Below are positions 8,510 through 17,298 of a DNA stretch of 64,000 nucleotides, piece by piece; the stretch's first letter is position 1, and each line of letters begins with the position of its first letter. Below the pieces are notes generated by a model. That model worked only from the letters and a program-made list of their open reading frames with translations, was not told the origin of the DNA and did not search any database. Where the stretch lies: IMG/VR virus record IMGVR_UViG_3300009086_000015, positions 1 to 64,000 of that record. One strand, given 5' to 3'. The stretch is from a virus. The translations under genes were made by a program, and so were the position numbers.

Positions 8510-9234
8510 TGTTCGACATTGATGTATATAAAATTAGTCCTACTCCAGGAGAATTTAAACAGCTGCCAGTTAAAAGAGATTGGATGGACGAAACTGATAA
8601 TGCTCACGCATATAAATGTTTTCCATTAAGTTTAACAAACTCTCTTGGATGGGGCATATCTTTTCCAGAAGATATAACTTTTATATGGGATGGAATTGCT
8701 ACATCAAGCGAGCCAGACCATGTAAAAATACTAAGTGGTCATAAGTATGCATATACAGCAAGAGAAAATGCAACAATAAGTTTTAAGACTGGTCTTTTAA
8801 TTAAAACTCCAGAAAATGTAACAATGCTATCAATGCCACCACCAAACTATATTTTAGATGGCGTACAGCCGCTCACAGCTTTAATAAGTACATCATTTTT
8901 TAAAGGGGAGTTCCCAGCAGCATGGAGAATTACTAGGCCAAATGTTGAAATAACTATTAAAGCTGGAACACCAGTAATGTCTGTTATTCCTATATCTCTT
9001 GGCGAATTAAATAATTCACAAGCAAACATTAGACCTCTTTATGAGCTTGGTCCTAATTTTTTCCCAGACGGAGACTACTCAAAAATTGTTAAAGATATAA
9101 ATAATTCTGGTCGGTGGACAAATTTTTATAGAGATGCAGTAGATCACCACGGTAAAAAAATTGGAGACCATGAAGTAAAAGTTTTAAGATTTAAAACTAC
9201 AGACGGTAGCCCAGAGGTATGTAGTGACAAATAA
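8509..9234 (+). CDS. DUF6065-like protein A
   Basis: 241-residue protein starting in a TAATG overlap with the first dioxygenase. It contains LSLTNSLGWGISFPEDITF and later IKAGTPVMSVIPIS, features I associate with DUF6065-like proteins of phages and environmental bacteria. It looks beta-rich, without metal-binding His-Asp motifs or membrane segments. The next gene product shares the pattern of a hydrophobic strand followed by AGTPVxxVxP, so the two are distant paralogues. Placement inside the dioxygenase run implies a shared pathway, perhaps substrate binding; no enzymatic role is known to me. Confidence 0.7.
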   Translation: MFDIDVYKISPTPGEFKQLPVKRDWMDETDNAHAYKCFPLSLTNSLGWGISFPEDITFIWDGIATSSEPDHVKILSGHKYAYTARENATISFKTGLLIKTPENVTMLSMPPPNYILDGVQPLTALISTSFFKGEFPAAWRITRPNVEITIKAGTPVMSVIPISLGELNNSQANIRPLYELGPNFFPDGDYSKIVKDINNSGRWTNFYRDAVDHHGKKIGDHEVKVLRFKTTDGSPEVCSDK

Positions 9235-9949
9235 AATAGTATTTCATTCTGCAAAGGTATACAATAAAGCTGACGGAACAAATGGACCAGTACCAGCTGC
9301 AAATTCTGTTCCAACTTGGTGGAAAGACGCAGACAAATATATAAAAGATCCAAATGGAGAAGCATATGTAAACCCAAGCGGAGAAGGAAAAGTTATGAGC
9401 TACAAGTCATGCCCAGCTATGCTTGACACATTTACTTCTGGCTATATGCTAAGAACTCCTTGCGATATAGAGTTTTATCTAAAAAGAGGAAGAGTCAAGG
9501 CAAAGCTTCCAATAGGGTTTGAAGATTTAGTTGGAGAAAGAGAACCTATGGGTGGTTTTGAGACACCGCCAGGATTTGATGAAAGACATTTCCATTGGTA
9601 TCTTAACTGGGCACCAGAACTTCCAGAAGGATATAGCAGTCTATACCTACAACCAATAAATCATTTTAATTTACCTTACATTACTGTTGCTGGTATAATA
9701 GATAGTGACAAGGTAACAAACTCAGGACTGCTTCCTTTCTTTTTAAAAAGTGGATTCACTGGCCTAGTTCCAGCAGGAACGCCAATAGTTCAAGTTTTTC
9801 CTTTCAAAAGAGAAGATTGGGAAATGGAATATAAATTCTATACTCAAGAAGAACTTTTTGAAAAACATAAGCAAAATTCAATTACATTTAGACAACCAGA
9901 GGGTGGCGTCTATAAAAGAGACTTCTGGCAAAGAAGAAAATACAAATAG
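9224..9949 (+). CDS. DUF6065-like protein B
   Basis: 241-residue protein whose GTG start overlaps the preceding gene by 11 bases. It has an aromatic N-terminal half (VPTWWKDADKY, then SYKSCPAMLDTFTSGYMLRTPCDIEF) and a C-terminal segment GLVPAGTPIVQVFPFKREDW that parallels IKAGTPVMSVIP in the neighbouring protein. It ends in a basic tail. It is probably a cytoplasmic, beta-rich member of the same loosely defined family. Its place between dioxygenases 1 and 2 suggests a joint function, but no catalytic residues can be named. Confidence 0.68.
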   Translation: MTNKIVFHSAKVYNKADGTNGPVPAANSVPTWWKDADKYIKDPNGEAYVNPSGEGKVMSYKSCPAMLDTFTSGYMLRTPCDIEFYLKRGRVKAKLPIGFEDLVGEREPMGGFETPPGFDERHFHWYLNWAPELPEGYSSLYLQPINHFNLPYITVAGIIDSDKVTNSGLLPFFLKSGFTGLVPAGTPIVQVFPFKREDWEMEYKFYTQEELFEKHKQNSITFRQPEGGVYKRDFWQRRKYK

Positions 9950-9957
9950 GAGATATC

Positions 9958-10647
9958 ATGCAAAAGCAAGTAAATACTAACAAGGAACACGATTATAAAA
10001 AGCTGAGCTCTATAACTCCATCTGGATTTTTTGGTAATTCTGCAGATAATATAGTAGAGCTAAAAAACTTTTTGACAGAAGAAGAAAAAGAAAGACTTAC
10101 AAATTTTGCTTTTAATAACAAGGTTTGGGATATAACAGAATCTCACACTAATGAAAATGGAACAGTTATCTATGATGCAAATGCATGGACAGATAGAGTA
10201 TGTACCAGAAGATCTATGGAAATTTCTGCAGACCCAACGATTGTTGATGTTGTTGAAGGATTAATTAAAAGATTAAAAGTAGAGGTTGATAAATTTTTTG
10301 AGGTAGACGTTCAGGCAACTGGACCCGCAATTGTCAGATGGCCAGTAGGATCTAGACAAGACCCACACGCAGACAAAGAGCTTCACGAAGGTCCAGATGC
10401 TGGAACCCCAAACGATTTTCCTCATTACGATATTGCATCAATATTTTATTTTAATGATGACTATGAAGGAGGAGAGCTATTCTTCCCAGTACAAGGGGTA
10501 GAGATTAAACCAAGCGCTGGCTCGGCATACTTTTTTCCAGGAGACCTTCATTACGTGCATGGGGTTAGACCAGTTTTGTCTGGAAATAGATTTACATCTC
10601 CATTTTTTTGGAATATATTAAAACACACTGGAGAAAGACAGCCATGA
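9958..10647 (+). CDS. 2-oxoglutarate/Fe(II) dioxygenase 2
   Basis: 229-residue enzyme preceded by an AGGAGATATC site. Residues of about 125-225 form the double-stranded beta-helix core: metal ligands HAD in RQDPHADKE, FYFNDDYEGGELFF, KPSAGSAYFFPG, distal His in HYVHGV, and an Arg in GNRFTSPFFW for the 2-oxoglutarate carboxylate. All expected active-site residues are present, so it should be active. The N-terminal half contains LKNFLTEEEKERL, typical of prolyl 4-hydroxylase-like phage proteins. The substrate is unknown. Confidence 0.9.
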   Translation: MQKQVNTNKEHDYKKLSSITPSGFFGNSADNIVELKNFLTEEEKERLTNFAFNNKVWDITESHTNENGTVIYDANAWTDRVCTRRSMEISADPTIVDVVEGLIKRLKVEVDKFFEVDVQATGPAIVRWPVGSRQDPHADKELHEGPDAGTPNDFPHYDIASIFYFNDDYEGGELFFPVQGVEIKPSAGSAYFFPGDLHYVHGVRPVLSGNRFTSPFFWNILKHTGERQP

Positions 10648-11480
10648 AAGATTTAAAATATGAGGAGATTTATCCAAAAATATTTGTATACAGCAATATA
10701 TTTGAAGATGTAAATGAAGTCCTTAATGTTTTAAAAGAGTCCATAGCCAGCCCTGAAGGTTCTTCAATTGGTCCCTGGGTAGACTGGTATACATTTGGGC
10801 TAGAAACAAGCCATTACGATTGGTCTATTAATTCAGACAGATCCATCAAAGAAAGATTAGTACTTGATAAAGTAAATCAAGTTTTTTTTGATGTTACAGA
10901 GCACTATGCTGCATCACACAATGTAGACATAAAGCCAGAAAGAGTTTTAACGCCAAGCGGACAAGAAGTAGATTCTTGGAGAAAGATGGGGCCATCTCTA
11001 TGTAAATATGATGCGGAAGCTGGAGTTACTCAAGACCTAGCAATGCATTATCATACAGACTATCAGGTTGAATTTAAAGACTCAAGAGGATACAACTTTG
11101 CAGTTACAGTAACAACATACTTAAATGATGACTACGATGGCGGAGAAATTGATTTTTTAGTAAATGGAAAACTTATATCATACAAGCCAAAGGCTGGCGA
11201 CGTACTTGTTTTTCCAGCGGGAGACCCAAACTTTTTAACAGAAGGACAAGAGCTATATCACCACGGAGTTAAAAAAGTACACAATGGCTCAAAATATTTT
11301 ATAAGAGCAAATTGGCAAAGGTATTACAATGGCTCTGTAGAGTGGAATGAAAATGCAGACAAATATGGACTAGAGATCTGGCTAGAAATGGAAAAAGAAA
11401 AAGCTAAGCAAGATAGAAAAGAAGGAAAGTATCAGTCCATTAACGAACAAGATATAGAGAAAGCGGTAAGAATAAAATGA
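10644..11480 (+). CDS. 2-oxoglutarate/Fe(II) dioxygenase 3
   Basis: 278 residues from ATG 10644, which overlaps the preceding TGA as ATGA and has GGAGA upstream; an in-frame ATG at 10608 lies inside the previous gene and is less likely. The core shows HTD in MHYHTDYQ, TYLNDDYDGGEIDF, KPKAGDVLVFPAG, distal His in YHHGV and a Lys/Arg pair downstream. The N-terminal 100 residues include a Trp-rich segment (GPWVDWYTFG). After the core there is a charged helical tail of about 40 residues rich in Lys and Glu, not seen in its neighbours. Confidence 0.88.
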   Translation: MKDLKYEEIYPKIFVYSNIFEDVNEVLNVLKESIASPEGSSIGPWVDWYTFGLETSHYDWSINSDRSIKERLVLDKVNQVFFDVTEHYAASHNVDIKPERVLTPSGQEVDSWRKMGPSLCKYDAEAGVTQDLAMHYHTDYQVEFKDSRGYNFAVTVTTYLNDDYDGGEIDFLVNGKLISYKPKAGDVLVFPAGDPNFLTEGQELYHHGVKKVHNGSKYFIRANWQRYYNGSVEWNENADKYGLEIWLEMEKEKAKQDRKEGKYQSINEQDIEKAVRIK

Positions 11481-12214
11481 CATTTAACCTAGAAAATCAA
11501 ACTAGACTAAGAGAAGACATTTGCGTTTTTGAAAATTTTTTAACTGAAGAAGAATGTGAATCAATATTAAAATACTGGAAACACTCAGTAGAAAAAGGAA
11601 CCCTTCCGTGGGAGGGTATTTCTTTTTATGAGTCATACGCATCAAACTTACCAGATGACGAAGATGTAGAAAAGTTTGGCTTACCACTAGATTTTTTTGT
11701 AAATCTTGAGAAAAAAATTCAAGAGTCTGTTGAGATTACAAGAGGAAAACCAGTAAAATCTGTAAGCTATCATGCACAAAAATGGATCACAGGTGCATTT
11801 GCAGGATACCATTCTGATAATAGCCCTCTAGATGACCCAGAGTATAATGCTTTTGAAAGGTCTAAGTGGGCATCATTTCTTTATTTAAATGGTGACTTTG
11901 AAGGCGGAGAACTTAAGTTCAGAGATCACGATATAAGCATTAAGCCAAAAGCTGGCCTGTTAGCATCATTTTCTGGAGGTCACCACAATATCCATGAAGT
12001 CCAGATAATTACAGATGGAGAAAGATACACAATCGGATCATTCTGGGATAACGAAGAGTCTGAATATTCTGAAGAAACAAAAGAAAAATGGAAAACAGAA
12101 ATAGCTGAAGCAAGAATAAGACAAGCCGAAGATCAAAAGTTGTGGCAAGAAAATAAATCTAAAGGAATTATGGAAGAGCCACCACCGTACCAAAAGGAAA
12201 GAATAAAAGATTAA
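11477..12214 (+). CDS. 2-oxoglutarate/Fe(II) dioxygenase 4
   Basis: 245-residue enzyme beginning in an ATGA overlap. Metal ligands HSD (AGYHSDNS), SFLYLNGDFEGGELKF, KPKAGLLASFSGG, then HHNIHEV and GERYTIGSFW supply the distal His and the Arg. The N-terminal part begins with a FENFLTEEECESIL helix like dioxygenase 2. The C-terminal 40 residues are a charged helix ending with a PPPY motif. The asparagine-glycine variant (LNGDFEGGE) distinguishes it from the LNDDYEGGE of its neighbours. Confidence 0.88.
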   Translation: MTFNLENQTRLREDICVFENFLTEEECESILKYWKHSVEKGTLPWEGISFYESYASNLPDDEDVEKFGLPLDFFVNLEKKIQESVEITRGKPVKSVSYHAQKWITGAFAGYHSDNSPLDDPEYNAFERSKWASFLYLNGDFEGGELKFRDHDISIKPKAGLLASFSGGHHNIHEVQIITDGERYTIGSFWDNEESEYSEETKEKWKTEIAEARIRQAEDQKLWQENKSKGIMEEPPPYQKERIKD

Positions 12215-12226
12215 CAAGGAGATATC

Positions 12227-12907
12227 ATGAATCTAGAAAAACTGCACGAAAACGTTTACTATTACAGGAATGCAATAGCAGACCCAGCCGCACTAATTGA
12301 GCTGATTAATAGCACAGAGGGCGAAGAGAGTATATCTAAAGTAGTTCCTTCTTGGGACCACTGGGAGGCTTGCAGTGGAGAATGTTATATCTACGGGGAA
12401 AAGAAAAACTTAAATATAGAAAACATGCTTGAAATCAATAATGATGAATCTAAAGAAAAAGCACAAAAAATAATAGACATCATTGTAAACTCAATGACAG
12501 ATGTTTGTAAAGATTTTGCTAAAGACAAAGGTGTCACAGAAAAAGTTAATTTATCTCCATATATTGGTATAAATAAATATAAGCCTGGAACATTTATGGG
12601 AGGTCACTATGATCAACAAGAAGGAGATTTAAGATTAAAGTATTCTCTTGTTGCTTATTTAAATGATGACTACGAAGGCGGAGAGATTTCTTTTACAATT
12701 AAAGAAGGAATACTTGGCGAAGAAGATAGACCACGAGAAGACATTGATCATGAAATGAATAAAGAAAAAGTAACATTCTATCTTAAGCCAGAAGCTGGAA
12801 GTATATTAATTTTTCCTTCTTCTCCACCATATAATCACACAGCCCATCTTGTTAAGAGTGGTTATAAATACATGGTACCTGGGTTTTGGATGAACGAGGA
12901 GAAATAA
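12227..12907 (+). CDS. 2-oxoglutarate/Fe(II) dioxygenase 5
   Basis: 226-residue enzyme with an AAGGAG site before ATG 12227. It has HYD (GGHYDQQEGD), AYLNDDYEGGEISF, a loop insert of about 25 residues rich in Glu and Arg, then KPEAGSILIFPSS, distal His in NHTAHLV and a Lys in GYKYMVPGFW. The insert before the last strands is unusual for the cluster and may shape the substrate site. It is most similar to dioxygenase 6, next door, which lacks the insert; the two look like a tandem duplication. Confidence 0.88.
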   Translation: MNLEKLHENVYYYRNAIADPAALIELINSTEGEESISKVVPSWDHWEACSGECYIYGEKKNLNIENMLEINNDESKEKAQKIIDIIVNSMTDVCKDFAKDKGVTEKVNLSPYIGINKYKPGTFMGGHYDQQEGDLRLKYSLVAYLNDDYEGGEISFTIKEGILGEEDRPREDIDHEMNKEKVTFYLKPEAGSILIFPSSPPYNHTAHLVKSGYKYMVPGFWMNEEK

Positions 12908-12908
12908 A

Positions 12909-13514
12909 TTGCATTACGAAGCTCAAGAACTAGCAAAAAATATTTTTTATTTTAAATTTGGAATTTATGAGCCACATAAACTCATAGAGTTTATTGAAAA
13001 CACTGACGTGGACCCAGAGATAGACGAAAGTATTATTTCTAAATGGACACCATGGACTTCAAGCACAAGCCCAGATGATATATATGGATATAAAAAAAAT
13101 ATTAATGGTAAAAATAAAATATTAAGTCCAAAAGAGCTATATATATATAATAGTATAAGGTCAAGCATGATCTTCGCTGCATCTGAATATAAAATATACA
13201 ACAACATAACAGACGATATACACATGTCTAAAGAATTTGATATTAAAAAATATAATACTGGTCAGATGATGGGCCCCCACGCAGACCAAAACGATGGGGA
13301 CTCTAATTTAAACTACTCAATAGTTGTTTATCTAAACGATGACTATGAAGGTGGAGAGATATCTTTCCCTAATCATAACGTAATGCTAAAACCAAACGCA
13401 GGCAGCCTTATAATATTCCCATCCTCAGATCCATATCTACATGAATCAAAAGAGATAACGTCTGGAATAAAGTATATGTCCCCAGGATTTTGGACTAAGC
13501 AAAAAACAGACTAG
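12909..13514 (+). CDS. 2-oxoglutarate/Fe(II) dioxygenase 6
   Basis: 201-residue enzyme from a TTG start at 12909, one base after the previous stop and 6 bases after AGGAGAA. The core has HAD (GPHADQNDGD), VYLNDDYEGGEISF, KPNAGSLIIFPSS, distal His in YLHESKEI and GIKYMSPGFW. The last 90 residues run nearly parallel with dioxygenase 5, which supports recent duplication. The first 100 residues are Lys- and Tyr-rich and less conserved. It closes the dioxygenase run. Confidence 0.87.
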   Translation: MHYEAQELAKNIFYFKFGIYEPHKLIEFIENTDVDPEIDESIISKWTPWTSSTSPDDIYGYKKNINGKNKILSPKELYIYNSIRSSMIFAASEYKIYNNITDDIHMSKEFDIKKYNTGQMMGPHADQNDGDSNLNYSIVVYLNDDYEGGEISFPNHNVMLKPNAGSLIIFPSSDPYLHESKEITSGIKYMSPGFWTKQKTD

Positions 13515-13515
13515 G

Positions 13516-13524
13516 TGATACAAT
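13516..13524 (+). promoter_or_regulatory. Extended -10 promoter, leaderless start
   Basis: TGATACAAT (-10 TACAAT at 13519-13524) lies 6 bases before ATG 13531, with no ribosome site between. Transcription would begin at or next to the start codon. No -35 box is evident. Confidence 0.55.
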
Positions 13525-13530
13525 AGTTAT

Positions 13531-15255
13531 ATGCTATATAAAAACATTGTATTAAAAGACAATCCAATTGGCTTTTGGCCTCTTGATGAATCTTCTGGTG
13601 CAACTGCCTATGATTATTCTGGATCGCAAAACCATGCTTCCTATAACTTTACCCCAGATAATAAATTTTTACCCCTTGTTCCTGGCGGGATTCTTGGAAC
13701 AAAAATAAGCGGAACAAACAAAATAACTTTTTTAAATTTAAAAAGTCCATACGGTAATTACATCCAAGGCGCACTTGCCGATAAATATAGTTCTGATGTT
13801 TCATTTACAATAGAATGCTGGGTTCAATTTAATGAAGTTACTTCTGCAACAATATTTGCAGACCAATCAAATGATATAGGATTTTATTGGGCAAACAACG
13901 CTATAGTATTTTCAATAGGAACAGATAAAAAAATATATCATCTCGTTAAAGATAAATACAAGTCTATGCATGTTGTGGGAACCTACTCAAACAACCTAAT
14001 GAGCTTGTATCTAGATGGAGATCTGATAGAAACAATCGATGTAACAGATTTTCTTTTTACAAATTCTACATTTGCTCCACAAATAGGAACAGTCTCTGGC
14101 AGCGCATCTTCATATATGATAGTAGATGCTCCAGCTATTTATAGATATCAGCTATCAAACTATTCAGTATTAACTCACTATCAAATGGCAGCATTGCCAA
14201 ATTATGTTTCTATTGCAGATCCAGAAAATGGAAGAGCTTTTTCAAATACAGACGGTACATCTTTATTAAGCTTAGTATACCAATACGGATTTAATAGAGA
14301 CATGCAGCTCTTACAAAATGACGATCTATATTACAACACATTAACAAAAACAATTTCTCTTTTTAAAACAGAAGAAGCAGTGTCTAAAACAACAGAAGTT
14401 ATAGACGTAATATCAATACCCATGATGCTAGACTTTGTTTCATCAAAAATTGAATGGTCTTCTGACAACGGGGTATCCATCTATACTAGCTCAACTGGTG
14501 AATCTAACTCATACGTACAATGCGAAAATGGATTTCCTATACCACAATATCAGTATAACTCTTTGGCTGATTCTGGAATAATATATCTAAAGGTTGTTTA
14601 TTCAACGACAGACTTATCTAAATACACTCCTTCTTTAGAAAATTTATCAATAACACTGTACTCAGAACTTAGCGTTACGGCATCTAATTCACCAGCCACG
14701 CTATCTTCATCTTCTAATATTTCAATAGGATCTAAGTCCACCCCAGCTATAAAAAGAAATAGGGCATCTGGAATTCGAACTGGTGGGTCAGGATCATTTA
14801 CTGTGTCAGACACAGAAGAAACAAAAACAGTTGAAATGGTGTACACACCTGAAAATATAAACGCTTCCTCTTTATTATCTAGAGGGTCCAGCCATATATC
14901 CTGGAATCAGGCGGGAGTCATATCAAAGTCTGGTTTTGATAGCCTATATATCAATGGGTCGCTAGTTTCATGGTCAAGTAATATATGGACGTATTTGACA
15001 AAAAATCAGCCTTCTCACATTGTTGCGGTATTTACGGCTGGCGGGACAGAGGACATTGTGTTTAATAATCAAGGAATAGCTTCTAAATATGAAGGCATTT
15101 CTTTGTATCCATCATCTGTAACAATAAGCCCATCTGTTCATTATGCAATGCATATTGGCTCATATTATGAAAACATATCAAATGAGTCAATGACCATGAC
15201 AGAAATTGGCACCCCTATATATAATTATGACTTTGTTGTGGTCAAAACCGTATAA
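13531..15255 (+). CDS. LamG-like structural protein
   Basis: 574-residue protein. The N-terminus (NPIGFWPLDESSGATAYDYSGSQNHAS) and the segment SFTIECWVQF, then MSLYLDGDLIETI, are hallmarks of a concanavalin-like LamG/jelly-roll domain (about residues 10-225). A middle beta-rich region follows, and a second jelly-roll-like segment may lie at about 430-570 (VEMVYTPENI, then SLYINGSLVSW). Such domains bind carbohydrate or act as spacers in virion surface proteins. The position between the dioxygenases and the head genes does not reveal where it sits. The start is leaderless. Confidence 0.78.
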   Translation: MLYKNIVLKDNPIGFWPLDESSGATAYDYSGSQNHASYNFTPDNKFLPLVPGGILGTKISGTNKITFLNLKSPYGNYIQGALADKYSSDVSFTIECWVQFNEVTSATIFADQSNDIGFYWANNAIVFSIGTDKKIYHLVKDKYKSMHVVGTYSNNLMSLYLDGDLIETIDVTDFLFTNSTFAPQIGTVSGSASSYMIVDAPAIYRYQLSNYSVLTHYQMAALPNYVSIADPENGRAFSNTDGTSLLSLVYQYGFNRDMQLLQNDDLYYNTLTKTISLFKTEEAVSKTTEVIDVISIPMMLDFVSSKIEWSSDNGVSIYTSSTGESNSYVQCENGFPIPQYQYNSLADSGIIYLKVVYSTTDLSKYTPSLENLSITLYSELSVTASNSPATLSSSSNISIGSKSTPAIKRNRASGIRTGGSGSFTVSDTEETKTVEMVYTPENINASSLLSRGSSHISWNQAGVISKSGFDSLYINGSLVSWSSNIWTYLTKNQPSHIVAVFTAGGTEDIVFNNQGIASKYEGISLYPSSVTISPSVHYAMHIGSYYENISNESMTMTEIGTPIYNYDFVVVKTV

Positions 15256-15280
15256 TCTTGTCAAAGCCTTGGACAAAACC

Positions 15281-15309
15281 TAGACTTTAATATCAAATAA
15301 TGGTACAAT
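15281..15309 (+). promoter_or_regulatory. Promoter before portal operon, near-leaderless
   Basis: TAGACT (15281-15286), a 17-base spacer and TACAAT (15304-15309) with TGG extended -10. ATG 15318 is 8 bases further on, so the leader would be nil or a few bases. Confidence 0.6.
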
Positions 15310-15317
15310 TAAGGTCT

Positions 15318-15656
15318 ATGAATATCTTAAACCAAAAATCACAGATTCTAGAAGAAACCACACTTGGCATATACGTGTGGGAAATGCCCGATGGCAGATG
15401 GATTGGAGACGATGATGGCAACTTCCTATCAGTCACATCCAAAAAAGGAAACAGATCTAAAATGGACGCTTTGGCTAGAGAGGTTCGCTCATACGGTATT
15501 TATGAGGGCCAACCTAAATTCCTTTCTGGCAGAAGAAAAATCGATGACGAAGAATTTGAATATCAAAACGAAAGACTAAAGTGGGGCCTAACACCAGACC
15601 CTATGGATATTGGTGTTTATAAAGACTCAATGTTAAGAAATGGTAAGGTCAAATGA
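15318..15656 (+). CDS. Hypothetical protein upstream of portal
   Basis: 112 residues from ATG 15318. An earlier ATG at 15300 would overlap the -10 box, so it cannot be in the transcript. The protein has WEMPDGRWIGDDDGNFLSV, a basic middle and a C-terminal segment WGLTPDPMDIGVYKDSM. It is soluble and without recognised domain. It overlaps the portal gene by ATGA, so it is made with it. Small proteins of this type often precede the portal in actinophages, but no role is known to me. Confidence 0.65.
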   Translation: MNILNQKSQILEETTLGIYVWEMPDGRWIGDDDGNFLSVTSKKGNRSKMDALAREVRSYGIYEGQPKFLSGRRKIDDEEFEYQNERLKWGLTPDPMDIGVYKDSMLRNGKVK

Positions 15657-17245
15657 AAAGGCTAGAATCTATAGAAGACGAAATTGATACAGTATCCACA
15701 ATTGATATATCAAATACGTCCGACTGGTTTCATTTTCAAAAGCTAGATGGGCCTCAAGATGATCCATTTAAAATTGGCTTAGAAGAAATTAAAAAGTTAA
15801 GAGGCCTTGGAACAAACTTTAAACGTAAAATTAATCGTGACTTTTCAAAAGCATTTGTTGGAACAAGCGGAGTTTCAACACAGCAGAATTTATTACAGCA
15901 GGCAATTAGCGGGTATGCATTATTTGATCTAGTAGAGCCCACTTATAACCTAGAATACCTTTCAAAAATTTATGAAGTTTCAACGTATAACTACGCAGCA
16001 ATTAATGCAAAGGTTTCAAATATTGTTGGGCTTGGATACATGTTTACAGAGACATCTAAAGCTAAAGATGCAATGGATGCAATTACAGATGATAAGCAAT
16101 TAGATAGAGCCCGTGCAAAAATTGATAGAATTAAAACACAGCTAGACAAATGGCTTGATGATTGTAATGAAGAGGAGTCTTTTACAGAGACCCTCATAAA
16201 GGCCTACACAGACCTTGAGGCGACAGGAAATGGTTATATAGAGGTAGGACGTACAGTCACTGGAGACATAGGCTATATCGGCCACATACCAGCTAAGACA
16301 ATGCGTGTGCGTAGATTCCGTGATGGGTTTATTCAGTTGCTCTACGGCAAGGCAGTTTTCTTTCGCAACTTTGGAGACCTAGAAACACCTAGCCCAATTG
16401 CTGGTCAAGAAGATCGACCAAACGAAATTATACATTTAAAGAAGTACACTCCAATGAATAACTATTACGGAGTTCCAGATATTATTGCTGCACAACAAGC
16501 GCTGGCAGGAAATGAATTTGCAGGAAGATATAACCTAGACTACTTTGAAAATAAGGCGGTCCCAAGATATATTATTACAGTAAAAGGAGCAAAGCTTTCT
16601 CCAGAGTCAGAAAGAAAGCTACTAGAGTTTTTCCAAGTTGGACTAAAGGGAAAGAACCATAGATCGCTATATATCCCACTACCAGCAGATACCCCAGATT
16701 CAAAAACCGAATTTAAGATGGAACCAATTGAAGCAGGCGAACAAGAGTCTTCATTTAATATCTATCGTAAATCTAATAGAGATGAAATCTTGCTGGCTCA
16801 CCGTGTCCCAATTAGCAAGATAGGCATCCCAGAAGGAATTAACTTAGCAGCAGCCAGAGATGCAGATAAAACATTTAAAGAGCAGGTATGTCGCCCATCA
16901 CAAGATAGGCTTGAAAAGAAGCTAAACTATTTAATTGCAGAAAAGACAGATGTCGTACAATTAAAGTTTAATGAACTTAGCCTTACTGACGAAGAGACAC
17001 AAAGCCGCATTGACGAAATTTATTTAAGAATGCAGGTAATTACCCCTAACGAAGTTCGCATTAGAAAGAACATGACAACCGTAGACGGTGGAGACGAAAT
17101 GGTAGATTTAAAGCCACAGCAAGTGGCTGATCAAAATGCCAAGTCTACTGGCAACAGATTGCGAGACCAGCAAAGGTCCGCAAATGCCCCAGATAAAAGC
17201 GGAGAGGCCAGAAACCCAAAAGGTGATGGTCCAAAAGTCAAATAA
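15653..17245 (+). CDS. Portal protein
   Basis: 530-residue portal. Position before the prohead protease and capsid genes, length and features such as YNYAAINAKVSNIVGLGYMF, TDLEATGNGYIEVGR, HIPAKTMRVRR and LAGNEFAGRYNLDYFENKAVPRYII identify the portal family of siphophages; the portal forms the dodecameric DNA channel at one vertex of the head. A long helix-rich region at about 300-420 includes HRVPISKIGIPEGINLAAARDADKTF. The C-terminal 50 residues are polar and probably disordered. It overlaps the preceding gene. Confidence 0.88.
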   Translation: MKRLESIEDEIDTVSTIDISNTSDWFHFQKLDGPQDDPFKIGLEEIKKLRGLGTNFKRKINRDFSKAFVGTSGVSTQQNLLQQAISGYALFDLVEPTYNLEYLSKIYEVSTYNYAAINAKVSNIVGLGYMFTETSKAKDAMDAITDDKQLDRARAKIDRIKTQLDKWLDDCNEEESFTETLIKAYTDLEATGNGYIEVGRTVTGDIGYIGHIPAKTMRVRRFRDGFIQLLYGKAVFFRNFGDLETPSPIAGQEDRPNEIIHLKKYTPMNNYYGVPDIIAAQQALAGNEFAGRYNLDYFENKAVPRYIITVKGAKLSPESERKLLEFFQVGLKGKNHRSLYIPLPADTPDSKTEFKMEPIEAGEQESSFNIYRKSNRDEILLAHRVPISKIGIPEGINLAAARDADKTFKEQVCRPSQDRLEKKLNYLIAEKTDVVQLKFNELSLTDEETQSRIDEIYLRMQVITPNEVRIRKNMTTVDGGDEMVDLKPQQVADQNAKSTGNRLRDQQRSANAPDKSGEARNPKGDGPKVK

Positions 17246-17262
17246 GTTTAATCGACTGCTAT

Positions 17263-17291
17263 TTGCGTTAGAGTAGATAAACCTATAAAAT
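17263..17291 (+). promoter_or_regulatory. Promoter before head protease, leaderless
   Basis: TTGCGT (17263-17268), a 17-base spacer and TAAAAT (17286-17291). ATG 17299 follows 7 bases later without a ribosome site. Confidence 0.55.
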
Positions 17292-17298
17292 TAAGCAT

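Noticed and set aside
15300-15317. ATG 15300 as start of the small pre-portal gene
   Set aside because: It overlaps the -10 box at 15304-15309, so it would not be in the transcript; ATG 15318 is used instead.
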